Assembly: GCA_013368325.1 (NCBI GenBank)
Contig: JAACJK010000171.1
Coordinates: forward strand, 1 to 64,000
Reading direction: 5' to 3'
Source of the DNA: Ephemerocybe angulata
Taxonomy: Eukaryota > Basidiomycota > Agaricomycetes > Agaricales > Psathyrellaceae
Length of the DNA stretch: 64,000 nt
The position numbers were made by a program, and so were the translations under genes. Under the pieces are notes generated by a model. That model had not been told where the DNA came from and made no database searches. It saw only the letters and a program-made list of their open reading frames with translations. This document shows positions 45,322 to 56,800 of the stretch, piece by piece (position 1 is the stretch's first letter; each line of letters begins with the position of its first letter).

Positions 45322-46674
45322 TCATACCCTCCAAGTGTTTCTGAGAGGCGTGGGCCGATAAGAGTCTTTTCTTGGCCTGGTTGAGTTGGTTGGACTGGAT
45401 ATCGAATCCATCCGATTCTTCAAGGGAAATGATTGGAGCTGAGGAGACCCCCCGCCGACCCTATCGCCAAAGAAGAGCGGGTTGAAGGAGAAACCCACGA
45501 ACTGGCTCGGGTCGACCTTTCGGGGAAGAGATGGGCTTCCAGACTCGCTGTAGGCCCTCTTCCGTACAGAGGCGTCCCAATTTCGGAAGTTGACTTTCGA
45601 AGGAGGGGGTGAGGGCGTCCCAACGCAGGTGGAAGAGGAAGACAACATGGTCATATCGTCCTCACTGGTGTACCCAACCTCGATATATTGCGCATTGTCG
45701 TCCTCCGAGTCATCCCCGCGCGAGAAAGCATTCTCGAAGAGCCGGTCTTCAAGATCATTGGAAATTTCTTGCTCCAACGATTTCGCCTCCAAGGCCGCCC
45801 TCATTCGCTCTATCTCCCTCCTCATCGAGATGCGTTCCTTCCGCCAGACTTCCACCATCTCCCGCACATCCTTCTCATGCTCCTGGCGCAGGTCGAGGAC
45901 GGCCTGCCGATCGCTATGCGCCTCCTCCAGCACGTCCTTCACAAATTCCTCCACCATCCTATCCGTCTGTACGTCCAACACCATCTTCTCCGCTGCGCGG
46001 GTCACCACCCGCACCCTTGCTCGCTTCATCCGCTCCCTATCCTCTTTCAGCTCGTCTATCTCTTTCTGCTGCTTCCAGACCTTGTTTGCCAAGAGAAGCT
46101 CGTCGCAGAACGACTTGAACGCTCCAGATTCTCGAGCCTTCTGCGACGACCGGTGAGACGGTGTCTTGACCTTCCCGTTCTGCTTCTTCACCTCGTTGGC
46201 CTGGAGAAGGTTTTCGCAAAAGGTGGTAAAAGCTAGGCTAACAGGGCTGTCCTGCTTTACCGCTCTCGCTGCCGAGCGCCGGCGGTCAGATCGCCTGCGA
46301 TCGAGTGTGGAGTCGCTGCATGACCGTGAAAGCGTTCGGCTGAGCTCGAGGGACAAGTTTTGACGGTTTCGTGAGGACGACACGGCATCCTGATTTAGCG
46401 TTTGTCGCTCGAAGGCGCGGAAGTCGGAGACGACCTGTTGGGCTTTGGATGCGAGCCTAAGGAGGGGTTGCTGATGGTATTGATCGGCAGGGATCGACGG
46501 CTCGGACGGAATTTCGGAGGGCCCTGTGAGCTCTTTCAAGCGACGAGAGGAGTTGAGAGCGATGTCAATCGCGAGGAGGATGAGACAGGGAGGGAGGAGG
46601 TAGAGCAAAGGTGTTGAGCCTTCTCCGCAGTGGAATCGCGTGTCGGGACGCGCGAGTGCTAATGAGGTCTCCAT
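45322..46674 (-). CDS. membrane-anchored coiled-coil protein (450 aa)
   Basis: Single minus-strand exon; the chosen ATG at 46674 gives METSLALARPDTRF. Upstream codons are open but have no better ATG. A hydrophobic segment (LLYLLPPCLILLAIDIAL) lies at about residues 25-42. A basic stretch follows (DRRRSDRRRSAARA), then a repeated motif (AFTTFCENLLQANEV and AFKSFCDELLLANKV) around a disordered linker. A long coiled coil spans about 220-330, and the tail is Ser-rich. The layout suggests a tail facing the cytosol from an internal membrane, acting as a tether. No family is recognised. Confidence 0.78.
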   Translation of the reverse strand: METSLALARPDTRFHCGEGSTPLLYLLPPCLILLAIDIALNSSRRLKELTGPSEIPSEPSIPADQYHQQPLLRLASKAQQVVSDFRAFERQTLNQDAVSSSRNRQNLSLELSRTLSRSCSDSTLDRRRSDRRRSAARAVKQDSPVSLAFTTFCENLLQANEVKKQNGKVKTPSHRSSQKARESGAFKSFCDELLLANKVWKQQKEIDELKEDRERMKRARVRVVTRAAEKMVLDVQTDRMVEEFVKDVLEEAHSDRQAVLDLRQEHEKDVREMVEVWRKERISMRREIERMRAALEAKSLEQEISNDLEDRLFENAFSRGDDSEDDNAQYIEVGYTSEDDMTMLSSSSTCVGTPSPPPSKVNFRNWDASVRKRAYSESGSPSLPRKVDPSQFVGFSFNPLFFGDRVGGGSPQLQSFPLKNRMDSISSPTNSTRPRKDSYRPTPLRNTWRV

Positions 46675-47217
46675 ATCCTCAAAAAGAAACCCTAAAATAG
46701 AACAACGAAGAACGAGAAGGAAGTGCGATTTGAAAGGGAAAGTTCGTTCGCGCTCAAGCGAGGTCAAGTCGTTAACCCGACGACGAGACAGTGGGTTGTG
46801 AGTTAATGAAAGGTGAGGAATCCGAAGTCCGAACTCTTGCCTTTCAGGCGTGGCTATAGATATGCACTTGCGCCGCACAGCCCGGAAGCTGCGTGGAGAT
46901 TAAATGTGATATCTAACCGTTTATATCCTTCCTTGCAGACGTCTTTAACACTCAGCAGTCACCCTCATGTCTTCCTCGAGGCGTTACATTGCAACGCTGG
47001 ATCCATGAGGTGTATCATCAGGTGATCCTGTCAGAACACGGGATGGCGTGAACAGTTTGCAGTACTTCTTATCCTAAGTTGTTGTGAATCGAACTTAGAG
47101 CCTGAGGCCTGAGTCCTTGTCTTCGAAACGCAACAGTTGCGATATGTACCATAACAAGTGGGAAACAATCGCGGGGGTCTGGTTTTTAGGCGCATTCCGA
47201 GATTCTATTATGGGGAT
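46675..47217. other. intergenic
   Basis: Promoter of the coiled-coil gene and 3' flank of the AA9 gene. No gene is seen. Confidence 0.4.
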
Positions 47218-48197
47218 TTTGACACATTTTTGATATTACAGATGTCCGGTTGGCCTCGATAGGGCTTGGGGCCAGGTACCTGTAAGACAAAGGGCAATTT
47301 AAGCGTTGCTGCCATGCCCGACAATACAACAAAGTTGGCTTACCTGGTATGAGGTTGGGACCGGCCACCAGATATTCACCATGAGACTCGGATCTGTATG
47401 GGAATGTGGTTCGTTGGAGAGAACAAGATGAAGTGAATTCGACGGATCGCTCACCGTTTGGCTTGACATAACCCGGTATCGAAACCTTCGGAGGGTTCCC
47501 TTTCCCACCATTCACTACCTTGATTTGGGCGCAAGAGATGAAGAACTCGGGAGCGCCCGTGAGGTGGAGGCCGATGTGTTCTATCCGAACCAAGTACTTG
47601 ACGCGATGCTATTAGCGCCCTTTACTCATAGCGGATCTATGGTCAGGGAGGCGTACCTCTCCGGAGGGGACAGACTTGGGAATGGTGGTGGTAAACTCCT
47701 TCTGGTTCAAACTCAAGAACGTAAATTTAGGTCGAAACACGGCCCCCCAGTGTGCGATCTAAAGTTCTTGAGACGCCACGTCGTAGTAGAAGTAATTATC
47801 GCCCACCTTGAACCATGCTTTCCCGCTTCCATCCCATGCCGCTGCTTTCCCCGGTGCTTGCCCAAGGTACATAGACAAAGGTCCCATATGATAAATCGTC
47901 TTCGGTTCATCCAAATGGAACCCGATTAACGCGCCGGCCTCGACAGTAGGTGTTTCCGTCGCGTTCTTCAAATCTACATTGCACCGGATTTCGTTGGATG
48001 TGACGTTGTATACAGGTGAATTGTCGCTCGGTCGACGAACAGCTTTCTTCGAGGTCTGCTCGCCAAATATCAATGTTTCGAAGATATCTGGGGGGGCATA
48101 AGCGAGGGCGGTCAAGGATATGAATGCGCTCACAATGTGCAGATACTGTTTGGAATAGCACGAAGAATGTTGCGAGAAGGGCGATCGAGGTCCTCAT
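47218..48197 (-). CDS. AA9 lytic polysaccharide monooxygenase with altered copper site
   Basis: Minus-strand, six or seven exons from ATG 48197 to TAA 47218. The signal peptide (MRTSIALLATFFVLFQTVSA) is followed directly by His21, the expected first residue of the mature copper brace (HYIFETLIFG). Other AA9 marks: VRRPSDNSPVYNVTSNEIRC, YHMGP with the second copper His, GSGKAWFKV, FTTTIPKSVPSGE, RIEHIGLH, FFISCAQIKVVNGG and IPGYVKP. AA9 enzymes oxidatively cleave cellulose or hemicellulose outside the cell. The usual Q-F-Y before 'ISC' is E-F-F here, so both the axial Tyr and the second-sphere Gln are replaced. There is no CBM1. The intron just after 'YYD' (about 47720-47765) has uncertain ends. 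Confidence 0.87.
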
Positions 48198-48751
48198 TAT
48201 GAGAATTTAGAAGGAAGAGAAATTGAAGGGCAAAAGCCATAGTAGGATCCTTATAAGATAACAGTCGAATGACCCTCTGAGTATGGGCAGCAGCCATTTT
48301 GCGCTGCACCGTTGACGAGGTAAGATGTTTCGCACAAAAATAGGAAACCCGCCCTGAACGCGTAAATAAACGCGAGTCGGCCTTATATAGACGCGTCAAG
48401 CAATCCAAGGCACAACGCGATCGAGTGCCGATCGTTGAGACCGGCATGCATGTCCATTCAACAAGATGCATTAGCACCCGCAAAAGTGATTGGTGACAAC
48501 CGTGAAGAACAAGGTTGTGGTCTTTCGACAGTGTAGACCCGATGACTGAGTGGCCCGACTGAGCCCTAGAGGTAGTGAACAACGCGTTATGTTGGTCGTT
48601 GTATTGGAGACACTGGGCAGTTGGGCTCTCCTTCTACGCCCGTATTTCTCTGCGGCGTCGTGCCTGACTTGGCCCAGGCACATCGATATTCGCGTGGAAT
48701 GGTGTAGCTTATTCAGATGATATTTTGTTTCCTGTATGTTTCGAGGGCATT
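48198..48751. promoter_or_regulatory. AA9 promoter region
   Basis: No gene is seen. On the minus strand a TATA-like CTTATAAGG at about 48250-48257 lies roughly 55 nt before the AA9 ATG. Another (TATATAAG) lies near 48382-48390. Confidence 0.4.
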
Positions 48752-49262
48752 TACGCAATTTCATGTTCAGCCAGAAGCTAAACAGATCGTCAATCCCGAT
48801 TCTGTCTTCGTGCTCCCGAAACTCACCATGTTTGGAATCCCACTTGAGATGGGGTACTCGTGTTTGCAGTTAGGACATACCATCGAGCCTTCCTCGACAT
48901 GGATCTACAGCAGGTTAGATGGTACTCCATAACCAGCGAAGGTATACTTACCTCAAGCAAAACGTGGTGCAGGTTCTTCAGGAAGTCATCATCGAGCATC
49001 TCCGGTTGTTCATTTGGCAAGGATGTGTCTCCGAGCTACAAGAATAAGCACTCGTCTAGCTTTAAGGGTATTGGCGTACCTGTCTGGCGGTATCTACCAG
49101 TGCCTTCCACTCGATCTTTGGCAGGAACCCCTTGACGAACTCTGGGTTGAACTCTGCCTCCCGGATCTCTAATTGCACATTTTGGAACTCCAATGGAAAG
49201 TTGTTCGCGTTGCAATTCTTTACGTGGCAAGCAAGCAGGTTATGGGTGATGAGGCGAACCAT
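48752..49262 (-). CDS. trm112: Trm112, methyltransferase activator subunit (123 aa)
   Basis: Minus-strand exons 49262-49080, 49035-48952, 48904-48827 and 48778-48752, 372 nt. The N-terminus MVRLITHNLLACHVKNC is diagnostic. The C-terminal part has CPNCKHEYPI and ends GIPNMLLAEHE. The four zinc cysteines of the fungal type are all present (Cys12, Cys17, Cys99, Cys102). Trm112 is the obligate partner of several methyltransferases that act on tRNA (Trm9, Trm11), 18S rRNA (Bud23) and translation release factor eRF1 (Mtq2). It is divergent from rrp45 with only 112 bp between start codons. Confidence 0.96.
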
Positions 49263-49374
49263 GGTCGTCGTTGCAGAAAGAAAGTGAAGACAAAAATGAT
49301 CTGATCACCGTCGGTATAGCCGCCGTTGTCGCGCCGCTTTTTCTTCTACAACCACCACCAAACCACCACCACTA
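49263..49374. promoter_or_regulatory. shared divergent promoter of trm112 and rrp45
   Basis: Only 112 bp separate the two ATG codons, which point away from each other. Both promoters and leaders must lie here or overlap the genes. A 'cttctacaaccaccaccaaa' tract precedes the rrp45 ATG. No TATA box is evident, as is common for housekeeping genes. Confidence 0.65.
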
Positions 49375-50393
49375 TGCGTCCCCCTTCACCCTCGATCCCA
49401 GAGAAAGAGTTCTTGAACTCGGCTCTGAAGCAAAATCTTCGCATCGATGGTCGTGCACCTCTCGATATGCGGACACCGGTGTTTATTTTCGGTCCTGAGT
49501 TGGGATGGGTCGACTGTTCCCTGGGCAAGACGCGGTGTGTAAAGTTAACGGATCTTTCGCCGGTACTGTTCTGACACGATTCGTCGTATCGTAGAGTTAT
49601 CGCATACGTTGACGCGAAGATGGTAAAGCCCACACCGGAACGGCCATTCGAGGGTATGATCACCATCCATTCCGAACTCTCGCCTATGGCGTCCAGCGAG
49701 TACGAAACAGGACGGTAGGTATGTACCGCATATACTCGGCTTTCAAGGACGTTAATCAAGATCAACTCGCCCAGACCGTCTGAAGAGGAAGTGACGATAA
49801 CCAGAATGCTCGACAAAATCATTAAGCGTAGCGACGCGCTCGACAAGGAGTCACTCTGCATTCTTGCAGGGCAACGGGTTTGGCATATACGCCTTTCACT
49901 ACATTTCCTCGCGGATGCTGGAAACATGGTCGACTGTGCCTGCCTAGCAGGAATTGTCGCTCTCCGTCATTTCAGACGGCCGGAGGTCGAAGTAATTGGA
50001 GACGACGAGGTCATCGTTGTACGTGCCCACGACGGTATTTGCTAAACCCCGCTCACCCTTTTCCAGCACTCTCCACTCGAAAGGGCTCCGATGCCCCTCG
50101 CTATTCACCATAGTCCATTCTGCTTTACCTTCGCCTTCTTCGCAGACCCCGAAACGCCCCCAATTCTCGATCCAACGCAACTGGAACAGCGTTTGAGTGC
50201 TGGGTTGATGTCCATTGCTTTGAATGCTCAGAAAGAAATCTGTGTTCTGCAGAAGCTCGGCGGGGTACCACAGGATACAGAGGAGGTCTTGAGGCTGGTC
50301 AAGGTTGCAGTAGCACAGGCGAAGGAGCTTTCAAATACTGTGGATGCCAAGCTCACAGCAGATTGGGAGACCAGGAAGGTCGAAGTTCGGTAG
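49375..50393 (+). CDS. rrp45: exosome complex core subunit Rrp45 (283 aa)
   Basis: Exons 49375-49535, 49595-49714, 49775-50018 and 50067-50393, 852 nt. The start MRPPSPSIPEKEFL fits the family. RNase PH-type motifs include LRIDGRAPLDMR, FGPELGWVDCSLGKTR, KMVKPTPERPFEG, SPMASSEYETGRPS, KESLCILAGQRVW, DAGNMVDCACLAGI and HFRRPEVEVIGDD. Rrp45 (EXOSC9) is one of the six RNase PH-like ring subunits of the exosome, structural rather than catalytic. It works in 3'-5' RNA decay and rRNA processing in nucleus and cytoplasm. The length is near the fungal norm. Confidence 0.95.
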
Positions 50394-50893
50394 AGTGAAA
50401 TATATATGTATGGAAGTACATCTTGGATTTGTCTTGCTAATGGAGGTGAGGATAAACAGGTATTTGCAGTTACTGGGTCGCGAAAGGCATAAAGAGGAGG
50501 GCCGATCGCCAATGAATTCGCGTTTGCTTGGAAGACGGACTGCCTTCTCCCCTTATTTACCACAGTGACAGGTCGACCATCTTTTTCCTTTTTCCAGAGT
50601 TAGATCATGCCGTAGTACAGGATACTCGCCCACCGATTTTGACCACGACTGGAGTACAAGGTTTCGAAGAAGAACAATGCAGGTACAAGTTGTCACTGAC
50701 CACCATCATCAGGATTGACATTCGAGGCAACAAGCTGCTGTGACTGCGCAACAAGGGTGACACCTTCACTGGATACTTCCGAAATGAATACGGCTAGGCT
50801 GTGGCCGAGCGCCTACAGGATCAAACACGAGGACGACCTCTTTGTCTTAAAGCAACGAAAAGGCGATTGCCCTCTTCAACAGCAACTATCATC
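50394..50893. other. 3' UTR of rrp45 and leader of the sacsin-BTB gene
   Basis: 500 bp with no supportable gene. Short frames lack motifs. Confidence 0.45.
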
Positions 50894-53800
50894 ATGGCGA
50901 GTTTTGGGGAGACAGTGGATCTCCTCGGCAGCATTCGCTCCATCTTAGAGAACTACCCCTTCTCTGCAGGACTATTGCGAGAGCTTTTGCAGAACTCTGA
51001 CGATGCGAAAGCCTCACACCAGGTGAGTGGCATAAACCTTTGAGCAAGATCGCGGTGTTTAACAGCATTTTTAGACCTTTGCATTGGACTACCGGACCCA
51101 CCCAGATGGAAGGCTACGCGATCCAAGGCTTTCTGAAACTCAAGGACCTGCCCTCTTGGCATTCAACAACGCGACCTTCGCTGAAATCGATTGGACTGCC
51201 CTTCGCAGCATCAGCGCATCCTCAAAGAAGGAAGACACCTCGTGAGTGGCTTACCATCCACCGTGAACACCGTTCTCAACCTTCGGTAGGAAAATAGGGA
51301 AGTTTGGGATCGGGATACGCTCCTGCTACCACGTAAGTCCCGACGTTGGGACAAAAGTACCGCCTTCTGACTTTATCTGATATAGATCACAGACTTTTTG
51401 CAAGTACTATCCGGTCAAGATCTGGTTATCTTCGACCCTCAACGCTCCTTCGATGCTGAAGGAGGCGTTCGATTGAACTTCAAGGAGAATCCCGAGTCCT
51501 TCGAAGGTGTTCGAGATCACGTACATTGCTTTAGCCACTTTCTCCCTAATGGGTGGAATGGCTCCGAGCCCTTTGAGGGTACCGTCGTACGCTTGCCTTT
51601 GAGGACGCGACCTGGAGAAATACGCGAGAAGATTGTCAAGCCAGAAGAAATACGTCGGCTTTTTCATGATTTCATCGACGGCGAGATCGACATTGCAATG
51701 CTCTTTCTTCGACACCTTCGATCAATCGATTTTATCATCATCGACAAGGGTGGGCATGAGGAGAGACTCGCCAGCTGTACTCTCGACGTCGAGGCTGGAG
51801 AGGCCACCGATTTTGTCAACAAACTTGCCCGTGTTCTCCCTGAGGGAGCGCCGCCTAGGGAGCAGAAATGGCTTATCGTACACCGATGCCCTCCGCCTGA
51901 AGAAGCTTTGGACAGGCTTCGATCATCAGTTGGAACTTCTTGCGAGAACGCACTGACAAAGCATAAGCTTGTCCCGGACGTCGGCATTGCTTTCCCCCTT
52001 CCACGCAACCCGAATTCGCCTCTAGAAAGCGACATCGGTCGACTCTTCACTTTCCTCCGCCTGCCAATCGAAACCGGTTTCCCCGCCCATGTGCACGCCT
52101 GTTTTGCGCTCACTCCCTCTCGACAAAACCTTCGGAATCGTGTTGACAACGGGATCGTAAGGGGGTCCGAGGACCAGTAAGTTCTACGGATTGGAAGGAT
52201 AAAAACGAGCTGACATCTTTCTTCTCCCAGCATCTTGGTCGAATGGAACAAGATTCTGTTCGAAACGTTTATTCCCCGTGCATGGTCTCAACTCCTCGAG
52301 CTTCTGGCTACAGAATTTCCGGCTGTCAGTATCTTCTCTGCCTGGCCCGCCGCCCAATCATCCGCCAGGAGTGGAGAAGCTGCCTACTGGCAAACTCTTC
52401 CCTTGGACGTCCTGAAGGTCATTCTCGCCAACCGCCTGCCTGTTTGGCCTGTTACAGGTCAGGGATATGGCCGACTGAGCGACGTGTTCATTGCACCGCC
52501 CGAACTGGACATCTCAATCTCGAACGCCCTTGCTAGTGCAGGCCTGAATATCTGCGCTCAGGTTCCAAAACACATCTACGAAATGATCAGGGACAATCAC
52601 TCTACAAGGGACCGCGTTCTGACACCGAAGCGTGCTGCCGACGCTCTACGGGTACGTGTGATTTTAAAATGTGTTTTAGTGTATGTCTGAAGTTTTGCCG
52701 AACGTAGGGCAATATCCGTGTTTCGAATTTGGGCAACTTGGGAAACCCAGGGATTCCAGGAATCATTTTGGGCTATCTCCTCTCGTCGGGGAACGTCGCC
52801 GACATCGTTGGCATTCCGATTGTGCCAGCCGTATCCGGCGGGTTTGTTTCTCTCTCTTCATCCGCCGCCCAACCCAAGCATACTCTCCTGGAGGTCGACG
52901 AGTCCGACCTCTTCGGACCTTGTGACTCGAACGCAATTCGGATTGATGGCCTTCCAGAAGCATTCAGGGGGTTGTTCCGGACGCAGGGCCCTTCCAAATT
53001 AAACGTAAAGCGCCTCGATACAGGGATGGTTGTTCAATACCTGGCCTTGCACCCCACACGCAAAGGGGTCGACCTAGCGAGGACGATCCCTGACGCGGAG
53101 GCCCTTACCTTCATATCGCGATTCTGGACCTGGACAGAAGGCTGGGGTGAACGCTCCAAACTGATCAACGGGGCGCTTGATAACGTCTACCTACTACCAT
53201 CCATCCACGGGATGAAGCAAGCCGACCGTGCCCGCCCAGTCTTCGATTCTGAGCCAATCCAGAGGAAGCCCGCTGTCCACACCTATCTTTCAAACCTTGG
53301 AGTCCCATTCTTGAACGGCTTAGAGCGAGGGGCCAAGGCGGCCTTGACGAACATTGGACTTCTCAAATCCCCTGACGACATCGACGCCCTTCTGAACAGC
53401 ATTGTCCACCCCAAGATAGTCGGCCTTTCCAGCGACCACGGTAAACTTGTTTTACAGCACTTCAACGACAACATTCCTCAGTGGCGCCGTTCCAACTTTT
53501 CCGATTATCAGGCATCAACTTTCAAGAAGCTGCCCATCTTCCCCAGCGTCGAATATGACGATGTCCCCTTGGACGACCCGGTTCTCAGATTGAAGCTGCG
53601 ATGGATTTCAGTCGAGGGTCTTGTCGTCTATGGCGTACAATCTAAGGCAGTCCTCCCCCAACTCCCCAACACTGTCTTTCTCGACTGCGATTTGTTTTCC
53701 AAGCACCTACTCCATATCCTGAATCCTTCGGCTCCAGCGCCCCTCTCAAGCTTAGACGCCCTGTCCTTGACTCTCAAGAGACTTGATCAGCAACCCAAGA

Positions 53801-56800
53801 AGCTCCTCTCATCGTTCCTTGACTATGCAGTACGCAGTGAAGGTCTCACCTTCAACATGCTCAAATCCTTGCGAACCGAGAAGTTCGTGCTTTCAGCGAG
53901 CGGCTCGCGTGAGGCACCGAGCACATTGATCGATCCTTTGTCTCCCATTTATCCCCTCTTCGACCATGATAAACACCGCCAACCTCGTCTTGAAGATGCA
54001 CTCGATCGCGAGATTGTCAATTCCCTCTCAACATTGGGGTTGTTGGATCGCAACCTGTCAGTAGGAAACATTATGGACCGCATTCATTACGTCGAATCCA
54101 CGCCTGACAGCAACTCCGCGTTCGAGACTTCCATCAAGCTCCTGAACATCATTTGCCAATCTAACTTCGACTGCACCTCACTTCCACTGAATAGATCAAC
54201 CGTGTGGGTTCCCGTTCAGAAGGGCTCTTTAGCAGCTGCTAATGGGTGCCGCCCAGCGAAGGGCCAGACCAGCTTAGACGACGAGAGCCTGTTTGATCGA
54301 GTCCTGGACAGGGTCCACTCGAGGGTCGCAACCATCTCACCCTCGCTTGGGCAAAGGCTGGGTTGGAACGACCCGATTCCTTTCTCCGTTCTGGTTCGTC
54401 AACTAGGGCATGTGTTGGACGACGGACAGAGTGATATCGTCCAGCGGGACGCAGTCCCGACGGTGATCACTCTTATTCTGGAGTTGAGCAAGCGGACACC
54501 GCTGCGAGAGGAGGAGTGGAGGTCATTGAAGGAGGTTCTTGAAGGGAGGCAATGGGTCCCCGTGTCCGGAACCCTCGGCGACCAGCTTGTGTTCTCATGG
54601 CAAGCTGTGTTGTCTTCTCCGTTCCAAGGAATCTATCAAGTGGTGCGAATCTTGACAAGCCGCAATGTCACCCAGGAGTTCCTAAAGAAACTTGGCTGTT
54701 CGGCGAAGTAAGCCTTTCTATCATCTATAGGTACAATTCCTTTACTGATACACTAGCTTTTACTCAAAGGCCGACTTTCGAGAGCGTCAGACAACGACTT
54801 CAGCAACTTACAGGCCGACCTCCTTCTGAAGCGACTTCCACCGCCGCCATCGCAGCGCTCAGATTCGCAACGTCCATACTCGTGTTGACCGACGAGGAAC
54901 AGTCAAGCCTAATCGTACCGGACCTTAAACACCACCTTCGACCCATAAAGACCGTCATATTCAACGACGTTGGGGCTCGCTCCGTTCTTGCAAAGTTGGA
55001 TGGAATCTACTTGGCGAATCGAATCATCGACGAGGATTTAGCACGGTCTCTCCGACTGGAGTGGCTCGGGTTGATGTTCATGCACACGCAATCACCTGGA
55101 GAAGACATGGGCGTCTCCCCTGACACGATCGTCAAGACGACATTGGCTCAGTACACAGAGAAGCAGTTCCTCCCCGAATTCCTGGCAAATGCTGAGGACG
55201 CGGGTGCATCTCGGTTCGAGGTGATCTTATGTGACCATATTCCAGCACCACGGCGAGAAGGGTACATGACGAGCGAGATGAGGCGACTGTATTCTGGGCC
55301 TGCCGTGATCGTGTACAACGACAGCGAATTCGAGGAACGTGATTTCGAGGGAATCTGTCGTACTCAGAAGGGAAGTAAGGAAGACGCCATTGACTCGATT
55401 GGGCAGTTTGGACTTGGCGCATTGACAATGTTCCACTTCGCGGAGGTACGAAACCACCCATCTGCACGCGTATCCGTCTTTGATCCTCATTTCTTAATTA
55501 GTGCGCCATCATATTTTCAGGCGACAGCGTCCTCATCCTCGATCCTACGAAGAGACGGTTACCGATCCCTGGAAGGGCATCGCTGAAACTACCCCTGGCT
55601 AGGTTGATCGAGTACGTGATTACTTTCGCCACTTGACTCAATTTTGACCTCAGTATACGCTCACTTTCAGCCAGTACCCAGGCCATACTGATTGTCTGGT
55701 TGGTTTGGACTGCTACGATGAGTCAGCAAGTCGCGTCAATGGGGTGAGTCTTGACGTCCAAATCTTCCAAAGCCCGTCGCTGAGGAAGGACCCCCAATAG
55801 ACGATATTCTATCTACCCCTGAGAGTGGCGTCTCACGTGGAAACCGGGGAACATATGAAATCCCAGCTGTATACAATCGGCGAATTCGAGACCTCCATCC
55901 TGCAGGACTTCCAGGCGAAAGCCCCCGATTGCTTGCTCTTCGTTAACTTGAGCGAGGTGAAGGCGAGCAAGCGGAGGTCAGATCTCACAACTCGACTTTT
56001 GTGGTCCCTAGAAGTCTCTCGCGACAAGCAAGAACACCAAGGATTCACAGAGACGAAGATCAGTATCCAAATTCAGTCCAGAGCGAACGGTACTTCAGTT
56101 CCTCGTCCCAACAGCACGGTGTTTTGGCGGACGGTCACGGCCAAGGTTTTGCCAGAATCGATCCCCGTTGAAGTTCGGATCAACAACAGCTCAAGGATTG
56201 TTAGGGTAGGGCTCGCCGCTTCACTCACCGAGGACCACCAATCCAAATCAAAGCTCTTCTCGACTCTCCCCTTGGCCATCTCCATCGCTCTCCCCGTTCA
56301 TGTGAACGCCTCCTTCAGGCTGTCGTCTGACCGTCGCCAGATCCGACTCGACGCTTACGACAACGACGATACGCGCTTCAATCGCTGGTTACTGTCACAG
56401 AAACTTGCCCTCCTCTACCTGGAACTGTTGGAAAGGCTTGCTGCAGACGGGGACAATGCTCGCTGGTGGCCGGGTACACATCTGAAGCCAACAACCGGGT
56501 ATGAAGACGACGGTGGCTTCGTGCCCACACCCACCAACGATTCGCTCGCCGCGATCCTTATAGAAAACTTTTTCTCAGTACACCTCCCTAAAGCCCCTCA
56601 TCGCGTCTTCCGACCGATGTTCTTCTCGGACAAGTGTCTGCAGTTCCCCGAAGTAATCCTTTCTCCAAGCACCAAATTGCCGTCTGTCGTGCAGAAAGCC
56701 TTTGACGTACTTCGTCCTTCTCAACTCGTCAAACTCACGTCGATAAGGGGACGCCTAGCTAGCATAAAAGCTACCGTGGCAGGGCCGGCCTTCGTCAAGC

